A stretch of 26,608 nt of DNA from a virus, in the IMG/VR virus record IMGVR_UViG_3300025806_000180, positions 1-26,608 of that record; one strand, given 5' to 3'. Every line of letters starts with the position of its first letter. Position 1 is the first letter of the stretch. Below, in pieces: positions 1 to 9,324 of the stretch. The notes beneath the pieces were generated by a model that worked only from the letters and a program-made list of their open reading frames with translations, was not told where the DNA came from and did not search any database. The translations under genes and the position numbers were made by a program.

Positions 1-104
1 CTGGACACAGTAGAATCAACATTAGAAGTGTTTAAACTTCCGTCCTGTTGATTATCTGCTGTTGCAGACAACGCAACAAACAACAATGCAAGCAACACTC
101 TCAC
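1..104 (-). CDS. Secreted phage protein, N-terminal fragment with signal peptide (partial)
   Basis: This gene is cut by the left edge; 34 codons are visible. It starts at a GTG directly after the TAA of the M15 peptidase gene and in the same frame. A second GTG two codons later is an alternative start. The translation begins MRVLLALLFVALSATA followed by DNQQDGSLNTSNVDS. That is a basic residue, a run of about 12 hydrophobic residues, and an A-T-A type cleavage site before a polar, Asn/Ser/Thr-rich chain, as in a Sec signal peptide. There is no strong Shine-Dalgarno sequence, so translation may be coupled to the upstream gene. Its place after the endolysin would suit a spanin or other late secreted protein, but nothing visible proves this and there is no lipobox cysteine in the visible part. 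The function is unknown. Confidence 0.6.
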   Translation of the reverse strand, partial: MRVLLALLFVALSATADNQQDGSLNTSNVDSTVS

Positions 105-464
105 TTAGTAGCACCAAGCTACAGGAGTCTTACCATCGTGAATAGCCCGGTCGTCCACATGGATAAATGTACGAGCCACTCCAACGCCGCTAAAGCCAAG
201 GGCGAACGCCTGTTTAATAATCTCGTATCGTTGATTGCCACCAACCGCTTTGATGTCTGCTGCATAACCTTGGGCATGTGTTCCGGGTTTCTCCTTACGT
301 GCTTCTATTGAATGTGATGGGCTACGATAGCCGCTAGTAATGATGAAGGGAAACCCGCAGGCTTCCCGAAGTTCATCTAGTCTGTGGATAAAGTCCACGT
401 TCATTTTGTTTTCGCCAGTTTCTTGGCAGTTAAAGTCTTCTAGTTTAAAGTATTTAAATTCCAT
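105..464 (-). CDS. Endolysin-type peptidase M15 (D-Ala-D-Ala carboxypeptidase-like)
   Basis: This 119-aa protein is a compact M15-family zinc peptidase, the type used by many phages to cleave peptidoglycan stem peptides at lysis or during entry. Family motifs are visible in order: SGYRSP at residues 44-49, the zinc-binding GTHAQGYAAD with His63 and Asp70, and FIHVD with His102 and Asp104. The length matches single-domain phage M15 enzymes. There is no signal peptide or cell-wall-binding domain, so export would need the holin. The ATG overlaps the stop of the giant upstream gene as TAATG, and an AAGGAG lies about 10 nt upstream. The holin candidate is about 15 kb away, so the lysis genes are not one cassette. 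Family assignment is firm; the role in lysis is inferred from family and context. Confidence 0.9.
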   Translation of the reverse strand: MEFKYFKLEDFNCQETGENKMNVDFIHRLDELREACGFPFIITSGYRSPSHSIEARKEKPGTHAQGYAADIKAVGGNQRYEIIKQAFALGFSGVGVARTFIHVDDRAIHDGKTPVAWCY

Positions 465-3400
465 TATGCTACGTCTCCTTTTAAGTTAGCTCTAAGGGCT
501 GCTATTGTTCTACCGCTAGTAGGCTTAACTTTTCTTGGTTGAGTCAATAAACTAACTGGCTCGTCCTTAGCTACTTGTTGGGCTTGAGCTGAGATAACTT
601 CTCCGCCTTCAGCAAACATAGGCAGTCCTTTTTGTATATCTTTTCTCATTGCGTCTGTAATTTCTAACGTAGGCAGTGTGACTGTACTATCATTTTGTTT
701 ATACTCTACCATTTTAATTTCAACACCATACTTTTTAGCAAAGTTATTTTTCCAAAGCTTCATTAAAGTTTTGTCATAAAAGTCTAAGAACTTTTTACCT
801 TCACCAGCCTCTATGTTTTTGTTGTTGCGTTCAGCTTGCATTCGACCTGTAGTTAAAGCAACTTGGTCATATCCTTCATCTGTTGCGGTAATCATAGCTT
901 TACGAAGACCTTGTAAAGCCCAACGTTTCTCAGATTTAAACGGTAGGTCTGGTACTTTCTCAATTAATTCTTCTGCGGATTCCATTGTTGCAGAATCATA
1001 ATCTTCTCTGGTTGCGTAACCTTTTGCTTTACCCGCCTGCTGTGCATCAGACTGAATCTCGTCTATTAACAAAGTTTTGTTAAACGCATCGTCTACTTGT
1101 TCAGCATCTGCAAGTCTTACGTGAGCTACAGGGTTTGCAATGTCAGGAAAGTGAGAATGCTTATAATCTTTGTTTACTTTCTTAAACTTAGAGGGTAGTG
1201 AAAATACTAACTCACGATAGTTTAAAGTATCGGCTCCTTCAAAAGCATAGTCCAAGTGCGTTGGAATAGTAACAAAGTCTCCTCCTGTTGCGCTTCCTGC
1301 GTTAAACTCATCCATAAGCTCGTCATACATTCTATCCCAAGCCATTGGGTCATCGCTATCAAGCAAGTCATCCATCATTTCTTTTTCGAAAGGTTTGTTT
1401 TCAGTCAGCCAGTCGTCAAATAAATCAAACTCAGCATCGTCTGATAAGTCATCTAAAGGCATATCCTCGTCTACCGTTTCTTTTCTTTTTACGTGCCGTC
1501 CCACATTAACATCAAAATCAAAATCGCTTTGCCCGAAAAACTCTTGAACTTCTTCTTTTGTTACCGGCTTGTTGTTACCAAACTTTTCGGTAGCTCCTGT
1601 CCAGTCTAGTTCTTCTTCAGTTACTTTAGGGTCTTTCTTCATAGCGTTTAAATGTGCTTGACCCGGCTTAGGCTTAGAGCCTGTCAGTTTTTGTGAAGCT
1701 TTCTCTGCTGCGCTGTAGAATCCAGAAGTTTTCTTAGGTGCAAAAGCTTTTGTAATTCCGCTTACAAGGCTGCCAATTGCATAGTTCTGTCTAGGGTCAG
1801 CCGCATCAAACTTAGCTGAAGTAGTAAGTTTAAACTGTTCTGGTTCAAAAAGAATGTAAGAATATTCCGACTCTCCGTTAAAACCAAACTCAATTTCATT
1901 TTTATACTTAACAGAATCAAAACCAAATCGTTGCAGTTCTGTGCGTAAATCAATGTTCAACTCATTTTTCATTAAGTCCGTTTCTAATACATCTACTAAA
2001 GTTTCTTTAGGTCTAGTTTGAATATCCATAGCACGAGAGCGCAAAGCTTTCATTCGTTCAATAGATGCTTTAGTTACTTTACCGCCAGAATCTTCAACGT
2101 TAGTAAGCAGCTCGTTGATTCCATCCTTAGAAGCTAGAATTTTATCTCCAGCCCAAGTGTCTACAATAGTTTCTCCGTTGTACACTAAAGGTTTACGAGC
2201 ACTAATATATCCTGCTTGCATTTCATTTGCAGGAAGAACATAATCTGAGCCGTGCTTATCTTTAGCTACTTGATTAAGCTGTTCAAATTTCTTTTCGTAC
2301 TGAGTTTTTGTAGGCTTAGAGTTTTTAAAAGTTTTATATATATTTGCAGCTCTGTCAGCAGGATATAAATCAAACAACATATCTCTTAACTTAATAGTGT
2401 TTGCAACGCCTTCTGACCCGCCGTGCATTCCCATTTCTCTAGCAAACGGAAATGCTACATTAAACTCGCTAGTCTTAAAAGTTTTAATAGAGCGATAAAT
2501 TATTTCTTGAGTATCTGACTTTGCAACGTGCTTCTGCAAAGCTTTAGTTCGTTGAGCATCAGTAAGACTATCAGCTATGGTTTCTTGAGCGTCTAATCTA
2601 GGAGCTTTAAACTTACTAAAGTCTACGTTGCCATTAGCTGCAATCTTAACAATAGCATCTCTAGCAATAATAGGAGCACCTTCTTCAGAGATAAGCGGCT
2701 CTTTAGTTTTAATAACAGCAGTCAAAAAGTCGTGAGTTGCGTCTAAACTTTCTTCATCAAAGTTAGCTTTAGATGCAGCAGCTCGGTCAGCTTCTGTAAT
2801 GTTTATATTTACTTTTTCGTAAACACGCTTAACGCTTTCAAGCTCAGAAGACACAGCAAGCTTTAGAACATCTTTACTATTACCAACATCTTTAGTTTCT
2901 GCAAGCGTTTGCAGTGCAAAAATTTGGTCGTCAGTATAGCCTAAATCTCTCTGGTACTCAGCCATATTTTCACTAGCTTTAGCAGGGTCTGATTCATTTA
3001 AACCTTTTTGAAAGTTGCTATTATTTTTTGCATCGTCTAAATAGCCTAGCTTAGCGTTAAGCATTGTAGAAATATTAGCTTCTGCTAACTCGCTTGCTAC
3101 TGCTTCGTTAAGTTGTATTTTACCGCTTTGTAACTCTAGACCTACAGCGCCTTCAATTTTATTAGCGGTCTGCTGCAAAGCTTTGTCGTTAATAAGACCT
3201 TTAGTAGAACTCTTTAAAGTTCCTAGCATGTCTCCACTTAAAGCAACCGGCAAAGATTCTTCTATTGGAGCTACGTTTGGCTTTTTAAACAATCCTAAAA
3301 GTGCAGAGCTTGCTTCAGCAGCTACCTTGCCACCAGCATTAAATTGTAACGTTTTTGGTTTTTTATCAAACTCTTCAATGAATCCACCAAATACATCTTT

Positions 3401-6400
3401 CTGTGCGTCTCTTAAACTACCCTTGTATCGACGAACATTATCTTCACCAATTAAAGTGTCTCCAAAATAACTTCCAGAAAGAATAGGTACTTTACCGCCT
3501 ACTGTTGGAATAATGCCTTGTTGGATTAACTTTAACGTATCTGAGGCTGCGGGGCCAAAAGGCATTGTAGCATAAGCCAAGTTGCTTTTAGCGTACTTAG
3601 AAGCAGTTTGAGCACGTTGGAAACTATCTAGCAGTAAACCATTACCACCCCAACGAGCAACTGCGGTGCCTAAAATCTCATCTAAATCTTTACCACGTTC
3701 ACTTTCACCACCAGTACGTAAGTAGTTAGTCCATCGAGCCATACCAGTCATAATAGCTCCGGCAGCTACAATCTTACCACCGTTACGTGTAGGAGCTTTA
3801 ATAAGAGACTTAGCAGCGCCTTTCAGTACGGTGTTACTAAACGCCGCAGGATAACTAAGAAGCTGAAAGAACACAGCAGTTTTAGGGTTAGAGAACAGCA
3901 GAGGCTTTAAGCCTGACATTGCAGTAGGCTGAAGAACTACAGAGTTTGTGTAACGTGCAACGCCTCCCAAGAAATCATTCTTGTAAAAATCATCGGTTCG
4001 TTTGGCTCCGCCGTCATACCACTTAGTAGCCTGTTTAAAATCAATACCCAGCTCAGCTAGTTCGCCTGCAAGTATTTCTCCATCTCTGTCTAAAGGCTTT
4101 CCCTTATATCGTGTAGCAAGTTTTTCAATGTTTTCGTTTACAAGAGACTTGCCGCTTGAGTGAGAAACATTCTGTACAAACTTAGTCCACTGGTCTAGCA
4201 TGTTTAAACGGAAGAACTTATTACTTGCTTTCTGCAAGCCTTCAGTCATCAACTCGTCGCCTGCAAGTCTATCACCAACTTGAGCAAGTGCTTGGTCTAC
4301 GTGAATACTAAAGTCACGCATTTCTTTAAGAGCTTCGTTAGCTGTTAAGCCGTTTTTGTTCCTTAGCTCTGACTCAAGGTCTTTAGTAATACGCTTGTGA
4401 GACTGCTGCATAGCGTCTGCAAAACCTTTAACAGAGTTACGTACACCTGCTTTTTGAATGTTCAAAAATACTTCTGTTAAACTCGATACAGTTGCTAGGC
4501 CCAAAAGAGCCACACGGTTTGTAAAGCTATAAGCATCTACAGCAAGCTGTGTTTTGTTACCGTAACGCTCCATGCCTTCACCAGTTGCAGAACGATAAAG
4601 CTTTTCAAGCTGTCGTTCAATTTTAGGTGAAAACTCTTGGCCTGCTTCTTCCATTTCTTGTCTAATACGATTTACATAAAAACCTTTAAAGTCATCAAAA
4701 TTATTAACGCCTAGTACACGATGCTTAGCAATAGACTTACCTGCTTGGAAAGTGTAAGCATGTAAAGAACCAAGAACGTCGCTGTTTAAAAACTCCTCAA
4801 AGTCTGCGTCATTACCGATAGTATTAATCTTACGCTTAGCACTAAAGAAGTGTCCACCACCGCTACCTGCGTCTACTTGATTTTTTACATCAAGCATGTT
4901 TTCTACAGTAGCTTTAGCTTTAGTTCGAGTCATTCCTGCTTTTGTTACAAACTTTTCAATTAGTCCTTTTTTATTTTTTTCAATAGCGCTTCGGCTCCAC
5001 ATACGAGGAACATAGTTTTCTTGTAGTTTATCAATAATGCCAATGCTCTGAAGTTTAACACCCATTTCATTATACAGCTCTCTAGTTTCTAAAGCAGCTC
5101 TGTTAATTGCTGCATTAGTAGTATCATCGAACCCGGAATGTTTAAGAGGTTTATTGCTTCTCATGCTTTTACTTAAAGCATCATTAATGTCTGTTGCAAG
5201 TTTAGTGTCTAGCTCACTCAAAGAAAGAGAATCCACAATAGAACGGAAACGTTCGTTAAACTTACCAGTAACTTCACGCTGTACTTCAGACAAATCTTTT
5301 GCAACTACTTCGTCTTGAATTTTATATTTAATGCCAAACTCGTGGCTTAGTTTTTTCTGTAGTTGTGCGGCAGTCCCAGAAAACTTAGTTATTGGAGACA
5401 ACACGCCTGCTGCTTTGCCATAAAAGTTTCCGGTTAAATCTGAAGCTACTGTATATAGACCTTGTTTAATAGCGCTAGTACGGCCTTCAACAGTAGTTTC
5501 GTTATCTGCTGCTGCTCTAATGCGAGCTAAAATTTCTTTCTTAGTTGCTTCACCGCCACCTAAATCTTCAGCAAACTTTGTAGCTGCTGCGTCTAAAGCC
5601 TCATCATCCATATCAAAAGTACGTGCAGTCGCATCGTCAGTACCGTTTACAGTTTTAGCTGTTGCACCTTCAGGGCCGCTAATACGTAAAGCTTCATCTA
5701 CTACAGAACCGCCTGATGCAGGAATCCACTCACCTTCTACACCTTCGTCAAAAGCTTTTGAGGCTTCAGGAGCAGGAAGTTCCTTACGTGGCTCAGTTGA
5801 TTCTCTAAATGCTTTATTACCATGCTTAGAGTTTGAATATAAACCAGCGCCCTTACTAAGTGCAAAACCAAACGTACCACCTATTGCGCCACCTACAACT
5901 GTTTCTAACGCACTATAGTCTTCTCTCCCTTTAATGTCAGCAGAAATATCTAACTCTTGCATTATGTGAGAAGCAGTTAAACCATGACCTGTACCAACAA
6001 GCGTAGAAGCTTTAATAGGATTTTTAGTTGCAGCGGCTACCGAAGCTTTAACAGCTTTAGTTAATGCGTTTTGACCTGCTTGCTGTGCTGCTCGCCTAGC
6101 TGCTACAGTTGCTGCGGTTCCTGCACCAAACGTAGTTACTCCTGATAGTAGTCCACCAACAGTTGCTAAACCTTCAGGGCTAAACACTACGTCAGAAGCA
6201 TAGTCTTTAATTGCATCAAAAGTTTCGCCTGAGCCTGTTATAGAAGCTTTGTCCCAACGAGTTTTCATAACTCTGTAAGCTCTTTTAACTTCTTCTGGAG
6301 CATTTTTTAAAGAAGCAGCCAAGGAAATAGGAGCGCCTATTCGAGCTGTTAAGTCTCTCATATACTCAGCAACATCATCAGTCTGCCCGGTAGATGCTTG

Positions 6401-6622
6401 GTCAATTGCATAACGACCTACACCTTGGGTTTTAGCCAAGTAGTCTGTAAGGACTTCATAGTTTGCTAAAACAGTTTCATCGTTTTCATAATCTGTTACT
6501 GAATACTGTGATGGAATATAAGCTCCTTCTCGAACTGCTTCTTCTTGTTGAGCAGTCATGGAAGAGTCTGTTATTCCTTCAGCAGTAGAATCAAGTGCAA
6601 GTTGATATATATTATCTGACAT
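464..6622 (-). CDS. Giant internal virion protein with polyvalent-protein domains (2052 aa)
   Basis: This is the largest gene of the window, a probable virion protein ejected with the DNA. Residues 1-300 include an Ala/Gly-rich stretch near 150-260 (VGGLLSGVTTFGAGTAATVA). Around 700-960 there is a segment like the LPD38-type domain of large polyvalent proteins, with RYTNSVVLQPTA and SNPKTAVFFQLLSYPAAF. Around 1470-1595, GYISARKPLVYNGE and later FGFDSVKYKNE with YSYILFEPEQFK resemble the second half of the ART-PolyVal (ADP-ribosyltransferase-like) domain. From about 1630 to 2035 a composite domain follows: GFYSAAEKASQKL, EEELDWTGATEKF, NYRELVFSLP, LLIDEIQSDAQQAGKAKGY, ALTTGRMQAERN and GLPMFAEGG. 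This block recurs at the C-terminus of giant phage proteins. An Asp/Glu-rich stretch at about 1720-1770 interrupts it. AAAGGA precedes the ATG. No lytic transglycosylase motif is obvious. Domain names rest on remembered consensus patterns; enzymatic activity is unproven. Confidence 0.85.
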   Translation of the reverse strand: MSDNIYQLALDSTAEGITDSSMTAQQEEAVREGAYIPSQYSVTDYENDETVLANYEVLTDYLAKTQGVGRYAIDQASTGQTDDVAEYMRDLTARIGAPISLAASLKNAPEEVKRAYRVMKTRWDKASITGSGETFDAIKDYASDVVFSPEGLATVGGLLSGVTTFGAGTAATVAARRAAQQAGQNALTKAVKASVAAATKNPIKASTLVGTGHGLTASHIMQELDISADIKGREDYSALETVVGGAIGGTFGFALSKGAGLYSNSKHGNKAFRESTEPRKELPAPEASKAFDEGVEGEWIPASGGSVVDEALRISGPEGATAKTVNGTDDATARTFDMDDEALDAAATKFAEDLGGGEATKKEILARIRAAADNETTVEGRTSAIKQGLYTVASDLTGNFYGKAAGVLSPITKFSGTAAQLQKKLSHEFGIKYKIQDEVVAKDLSEVQREVTGKFNERFRSIVDSLSLSELDTKLATDINDALSKSMRSNKPLKHSGFDDTTNAAINRAALETRELYNEMGVKLQSIGIIDKLQENYVPRMWSRSAIEKNKKGLIEKFVTKAGMTRTKAKATVENMLDVKNQVDAGSGGGHFFSAKRKINTIGNDADFEEFLNSDVLGSLHAYTFQAGKSIAKHRVLGVNNFDDFKGFYVNRIRQEMEEAGQEFSPKIERQLEKLYRSATGEGMERYGNKTQLAVDAYSFTNRVALLGLATVSSLTEVFLNIQKAGVRNSVKGFADAMQQSHKRITKDLESELRNKNGLTANEALKEMRDFSIHVDQALAQVGDRLAGDELMTEGLQKASNKFFRLNMLDQWTKFVQNVSHSSGKSLVNENIEKLATRYKGKPLDRDGEILAGELAELGIDFKQATKWYDGGAKRTDDFYKNDFLGGVARYTNSVVLQPTAMSGLKPLLFSNPKTAVFFQLLSYPAAFSNTVLKGAAKSLIKAPTRNGGKIVAAGAIMTGMARWTNYLRTGGESERGKDLDEILGTAVARWGGNGLLLDSFQRAQTASKYAKSNLAYATMPFGPAASDTLKLIQQGIIPTVGGKVPILSGSYFGDTLIGEDNVRRYKGSLRDAQKDVFGGFIEEFDKKPKTLQFNAGGKVAAEASSALLGLFKKPNVAPIEESLPVALSGDMLGTLKSSTKGLINDKALQQTANKIEGAVGLELQSGKIQLNEAVASELAEANISTMLNAKLGYLDDAKNNSNFQKGLNESDPAKASENMAEYQRDLGYTDDQIFALQTLAETKDVGNSKDVLKLAVSSELESVKRVYEKVNINITEADRAAASKANFDEESLDATHDFLTAVIKTKEPLISEEGAPIIARDAIVKIAANGNVDFSKFKAPRLDAQETIADSLTDAQRTKALQKHVAKSDTQEIIYRSIKTFKTSEFNVAFPFAREMGMHGGSEGVANTIKLRDMLFDLYPADRAANIYKTFKNSKPTKTQYEKKFEQLNQVAKDKHGSDYVLPANEMQAGYISARKPLVYNGETIVDTWAGDKILASKDGINELLTNVEDSGGKVTKASIERMKALRSRAMDIQTRPKETLVDVLETDLMKNELNIDLRTELQRFGFDSVKYKNEIEFGFNGESEYSYILFEPEQFKLTTSAKFDAADPRQNYAIGSLVSGITKAFAPKKTSGFYSAAEKASQKLTGSKPKPGQAHLNAMKKDPKVTEEELDWTGATEKFGNNKPVTKEEVQEFFGQSDFDFDVNVGRHVKRKETVDEDMPLDDLSDDAEFDLFDDWLTENKPFEKEMMDDLLDSDDPMAWDRMYDELMDEFNAGSATGGDFVTIPTHLDYAFEGADTLNYRELVFSLPSKFKKVNKDYKHSHFPDIANPVAHVRLADAEQVDDAFNKTLLIDEIQSDAQQAGKAKGYATREDYDSATMESAEELIEKVPDLPFKSEKRWALQGLRKAMITATDEGYDQVALTTGRMQAERNNKNIEAGEGKKFLDFYDKTLMKLWKNNFAKKYGVEIKMVEYKQNDSTVTLPTLEITDAMRKDIQKGLPMFAEGGEVISAQAQQVAKDEPVSLLTQPRKVKPTSGRTIAALRANLKGDVA

Positions 6623-6640
6623 TAAATTTTGTCCTTTAAA

Positions 6641-8707
6641 TTATGTAGCTGGAGTATGGCGGTCTGGACGCTTGCCTGTTGAAAAGTATGCTTCTTTTTC
6701 TTCGTCCGTTAAATCTGCAAGTTCGGCTTCGCCTAAAGTATAACCATATTTTTTAGTGTAAGTATTATACAAGTCGTCGTATGTTTTTTGCCTTGTGTTA
6801 ATTCTTTTTTCTAGCGCATCTATCATACCAAAAGTTACCTGACTTGTTCTATCCTTTGAAAACTTGTCAAATCTCTCTATGTCGCCGGTTAGGTTTTTAT
6901 AAGCTTTTATTATTGTTCTATATTCCTTTCGCTGTGCCCTTCTTGTCCCATCTGTATCTATTTTGTTTTCTTTATTAGCGTGTCCTGCGAATTCAGGAGG
7001 AAGGCTTAAAGGTGCTATACTTTTAACTCCGCTTACAGTTGTTGTTGTTGTATCGGTATCAGAGTCCTCATTATTATTATTATTATTACCGCTATTGCCA
7101 GAATTATTGCTTAAATATGTAAGGGCTGCTTTAACTTTATCTGAAGGAGAAAAACTTTCAAAGTCTTTAGGGTTTTTAAATATTAACTCTAAAGCATCCA
7201 TTTTAGCTTTAACTACGTCTTCGTTAAGTGAACCTGAAAAATAATTGTATCCGGGCTTACCCTTAACTCCACGCTCACCTGCTACTGTGCTGAATAAATT
7301 AATTCTTTGAGCATCATCCATGTCTACTAAAGAGTTATAAAGTTTTGTATTGTCGTCAAAAAGTCTTGCCATTGAAGTTTTACCATTTGTTAGCTTGCTG
7401 CTACTAACTAGCGTATCTATAGCAAATAAAGTCCCAAACGTATTATTATGTCCAAAAGCATTTACACCTCCTTTATTCGCTGCTTGTTCTACAGCTTGTT
7501 GAAGATATATTTTACGGCCCATCTCTGCTGAAGCCCATCCTTCGTTACGTGCAGTAATGCCAGCCATAACCATACCACGAGAAAAAGCTTCTTGCTTTTG
7601 TACTAACAAGTCTGCAAATCCGTCATCGCTATTTGATTCTAGCTTACCGTCAGTTTCTATTGAAATTCTTTCTCCAAAAACTTTATTCAAAGCTGCAATA
7701 GAATCTCCCGGTGCTTGATGAAACTCCTGTACTCCTAATGTAACTTGGTTTTTAGTCAACATACTTGCGCCAGTATTAAAATCTATACTTCTATTTTGAC
7801 TTGCTGCACTGTAAGGAACATAACTACCGTTAGGGCCGATAACGTGTACTGTTATATCAGTTACCGTTTTACCGTTTACTCGACTTTGTGTTGTAATAGG
7901 ATAACCTTTAACTGTTTCTTGCTCACCAGTAACAGGATGCGTAGTAGAAATGTCTACAGCATCACCTATAACAGGAGCTGGAACACCGGGGTCAGTAGGT
8001 AGGTTAGTAGCAACATACTTAGAAAGAACAGCGTTGCGTGTTTTCTTCCAAGCAGAACCATAGTCTTTTTGAAACTGTTTAGATTCTGTAACCATGTTGT
8101 CGTTGATTAAATTGTGTAAATCAGCGTCGGGGTCTTTACCAAACAGTCTACTTACTCCTTCACCTATAAAACCACCCACAGTTTTATCAGGCGCAGCGTC
8201 TTTTTGTTTTTGTACATACGCATCAGTGTTACCTGAGTTTAGATACTCTTGCGTAGCTGCAAACCTATCTTCAAGAGCTTTTACTCTTTTAGGCTTTAAA
8301 GCTTTAACAGATGTAGTCAGCCAGTCGTTAAAAGTAGTTTGGCTGTAACTTCCACTTGAATAAGTTTCGTGCCATTTGGCAGTTAAGCTTTCTCTTAGTT
8401 GTTTATCAGCCAAGCCTTCTATTCCACCACTTTCATTTTCAGCTTCTTGAAACATTTTAATATCTTTATTTGCTAGGTCGTAACCAGTCTTAACTGTCAT
8501 TCTTGACCGCAGCAACTGTTCGTCATTTAAGAATTTTTGTTGTCTAGATTCTAAAGCACTATTAGCCACACCAATAGCTACTTGCATACCTAACTTTTTC
8601 CAAGCGTTTCTTTTAGCGTCTTTTTTATTGTCTCTTGCTATCTTGTCGTTTCTTTCACGAATACCAGCAAGTAAACTTTGTCCATATGCAACTGAGTCTT
8701 GTTCCAT
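6641..8707 (-). CDS. Large virion-module protein of unknown function (688 aa)
   Basis: I do not recognise a named family. The N-terminus (about 1-60) is charged and helical (ERNDKIARDNKKDAKRNAWKK), followed by the short nonpolar LGMQVAIGVANSAL. The middle is a mixed-composition globular region. Residues about 530-560 form a low-complexity linker of Asn, Asp and Thr runs. A helical charged C-terminus follows (ALEKRINTRQKTYDDLYNTYTKKYGYTLGEAELADL, given here only as a landmark, about 630-665). It lies between the 204-aa virion protein and the 2052-aa giant protein, 18 nt from the latter, and has AAGGACAATAAAC before its ATG. By position it is probably an internal or ejected virion protein, comparable in place (not in sequence) to the T7 internal core proteins. 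Confidence 0.75.
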   Translation of the reverse strand: MEQDSVAYGQSLLAGIRERNDKIARDNKKDAKRNAWKKLGMQVAIGVANSALESRQQKFLNDEQLLRSRMTVKTGYDLANKDIKMFQEAENESGGIEGLADKQLRESLTAKWHETYSSGSYSQTTFNDWLTTSVKALKPKRVKALEDRFAATQEYLNSGNTDAYVQKQKDAAPDKTVGGFIGEGVSRLFGKDPDADLHNLINDNMVTESKQFQKDYGSAWKKTRNAVLSKYVATNLPTDPGVPAPVIGDAVDISTTHPVTGEQETVKGYPITTQSRVNGKTVTDITVHVIGPNGSYVPYSAASQNRSIDFNTGASMLTKNQVTLGVQEFHQAPGDSIAALNKVFGERISIETDGKLESNSDDGFADLLVQKQEAFSRGMVMAGITARNEGWASAEMGRKIYLQQAVEQAANKGGVNAFGHNNTFGTLFAIDTLVSSSKLTNGKTSMARLFDDNTKLYNSLVDMDDAQRINLFSTVAGERGVKGKPGYNYFSGSLNEDVVKAKMDALELIFKNPKDFESFSPSDKVKAALTYLSNNSGNSGNNNNNNEDSDTDTTTTTVSGVKSIAPLSLPPEFAGHANKENKIDTDGTRRAQRKEYRTIIKAYKNLTGDIERFDKFSKDRTSQVTFGMIDALEKRINTRQKTYDDLYNTYTKKYGYTLGEAELADLTDEEKEAYFSTGKRPDRHTPAT
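7038..7088 (-). repeat. Two neighbouring trinucleotide repeats coding Thr and Asn runs
   Basis: On the plus strand, four GTT units (7038-7050) and six TTA units (7071-7088) lie 20 bases apart inside the 688-aa gene. They encode a run of five Thr and a run of six Asn in a disordered linker. Repeats of this kind are prone to slippage, and changes in whole units would keep the frame. Confidence 0.85.
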
Positions 8708-8709
8708 GT

Positions 8710-9324
8710 TTATTGTCCTTCAGGTGGAGCCATTAGGCTAGGTTGTTGTGGAGCTTCGGTTTCTTCAGGTACTGGTTCTGTAGGAGGCGACAACAAGCTA
8801 TCTAGCTGTGGAAGAGCTTCCATTTCAGACTCCATCTCAGAAGTTACAAAACCTTGCGGTATAAAGTTAGCGTTCTTGGCTGATTTCCTAAGAGTTTCTA
8901 AACGGTCTTCTTCCATCTTAGCTCCAAAAACTTCATCCTCTGCGCCTTCTGAATCAATCTCAACATCTATATCTAAACGTTCAGCAAGTGCAATTAACAT
9001 ATAAGCTAAGGGTTCAGCAGTCATAAGCATCAAGTCAGGATTCATTGTGCCTTCTGAAAACTCTTTAAACAGAATAGTTTGTACCATGTTCATTACCGGC
9101 ACACCTTCTGACAGTCCCATCATAAGACTTGGATATACTTCTTCATCAGTTACAAAGTCCCACAAGTATTCATTAATCTCGTGAATATTTGTAAACTTTG
9201 GGGCTTGCTCATAAGGTGCAGGAGCATCAGGGTCGTTTGTTAAAGACTGTCCGGGAATAGGTCGTCCCATTTTACTTCTTTCAGTTTGATAGTCTTCAAA
9301 ATTAAAAGCTTCTTTTGTAGCCAT
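8710..9324 (-). CDS. Conserved marine-phage virion protein (PIPGQSLTNDP family), function unknown
   Basis: This 204-aa acidic protein has the near-N-terminal signature GRPIPGQSLTNDP (about 20-32), then FTNIHEINEYLWDFVTDEE and a helical part with GVPVMNMVQTILFKEF and NPDLMLMTAEPLAYMLIALAERL (landmark, about 112-134). I remember this combination from proteins in structural modules of many marine podo- and myoviruses, where they are annotated only as hypothetical or virion proteins. The C-terminal 60 residues are Pro/Glu-rich and look disordered. The ATG overlaps the stop of the upstream 420-aa gene as TAATG, so translation is probably coupled. The cofactor, partner and exact place in the virion cannot be read from the sequence. 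Confidence 0.8.
   Translation of the reverse strand: MATKEAFNFEDYQTERSKMGRPIPGQSLTNDPDAPAPYEQAPKFTNIHEINEYLWDFVTDEEVYPSLMMGLSEGVPVMNMVQTILFKEFSEGTMNPDLMLMTAEPLAYMLIALAERLDIDVEIDSEGAEDEVFGAKMEEDRLETLRKSAKNANFIPQGFVTSEMESEMEALPQLDSLLSPPTEPVPEETEAPQQPSLMAPPEGQ

Noticed and set aside
5520-5918. A 132-codon plus-strand open frame inside the giant gene
   Set aside because: It is a shadow of the Ala/Gly/Glu-rich coding frame; its own product is low-complexity and it lacks a start signal.
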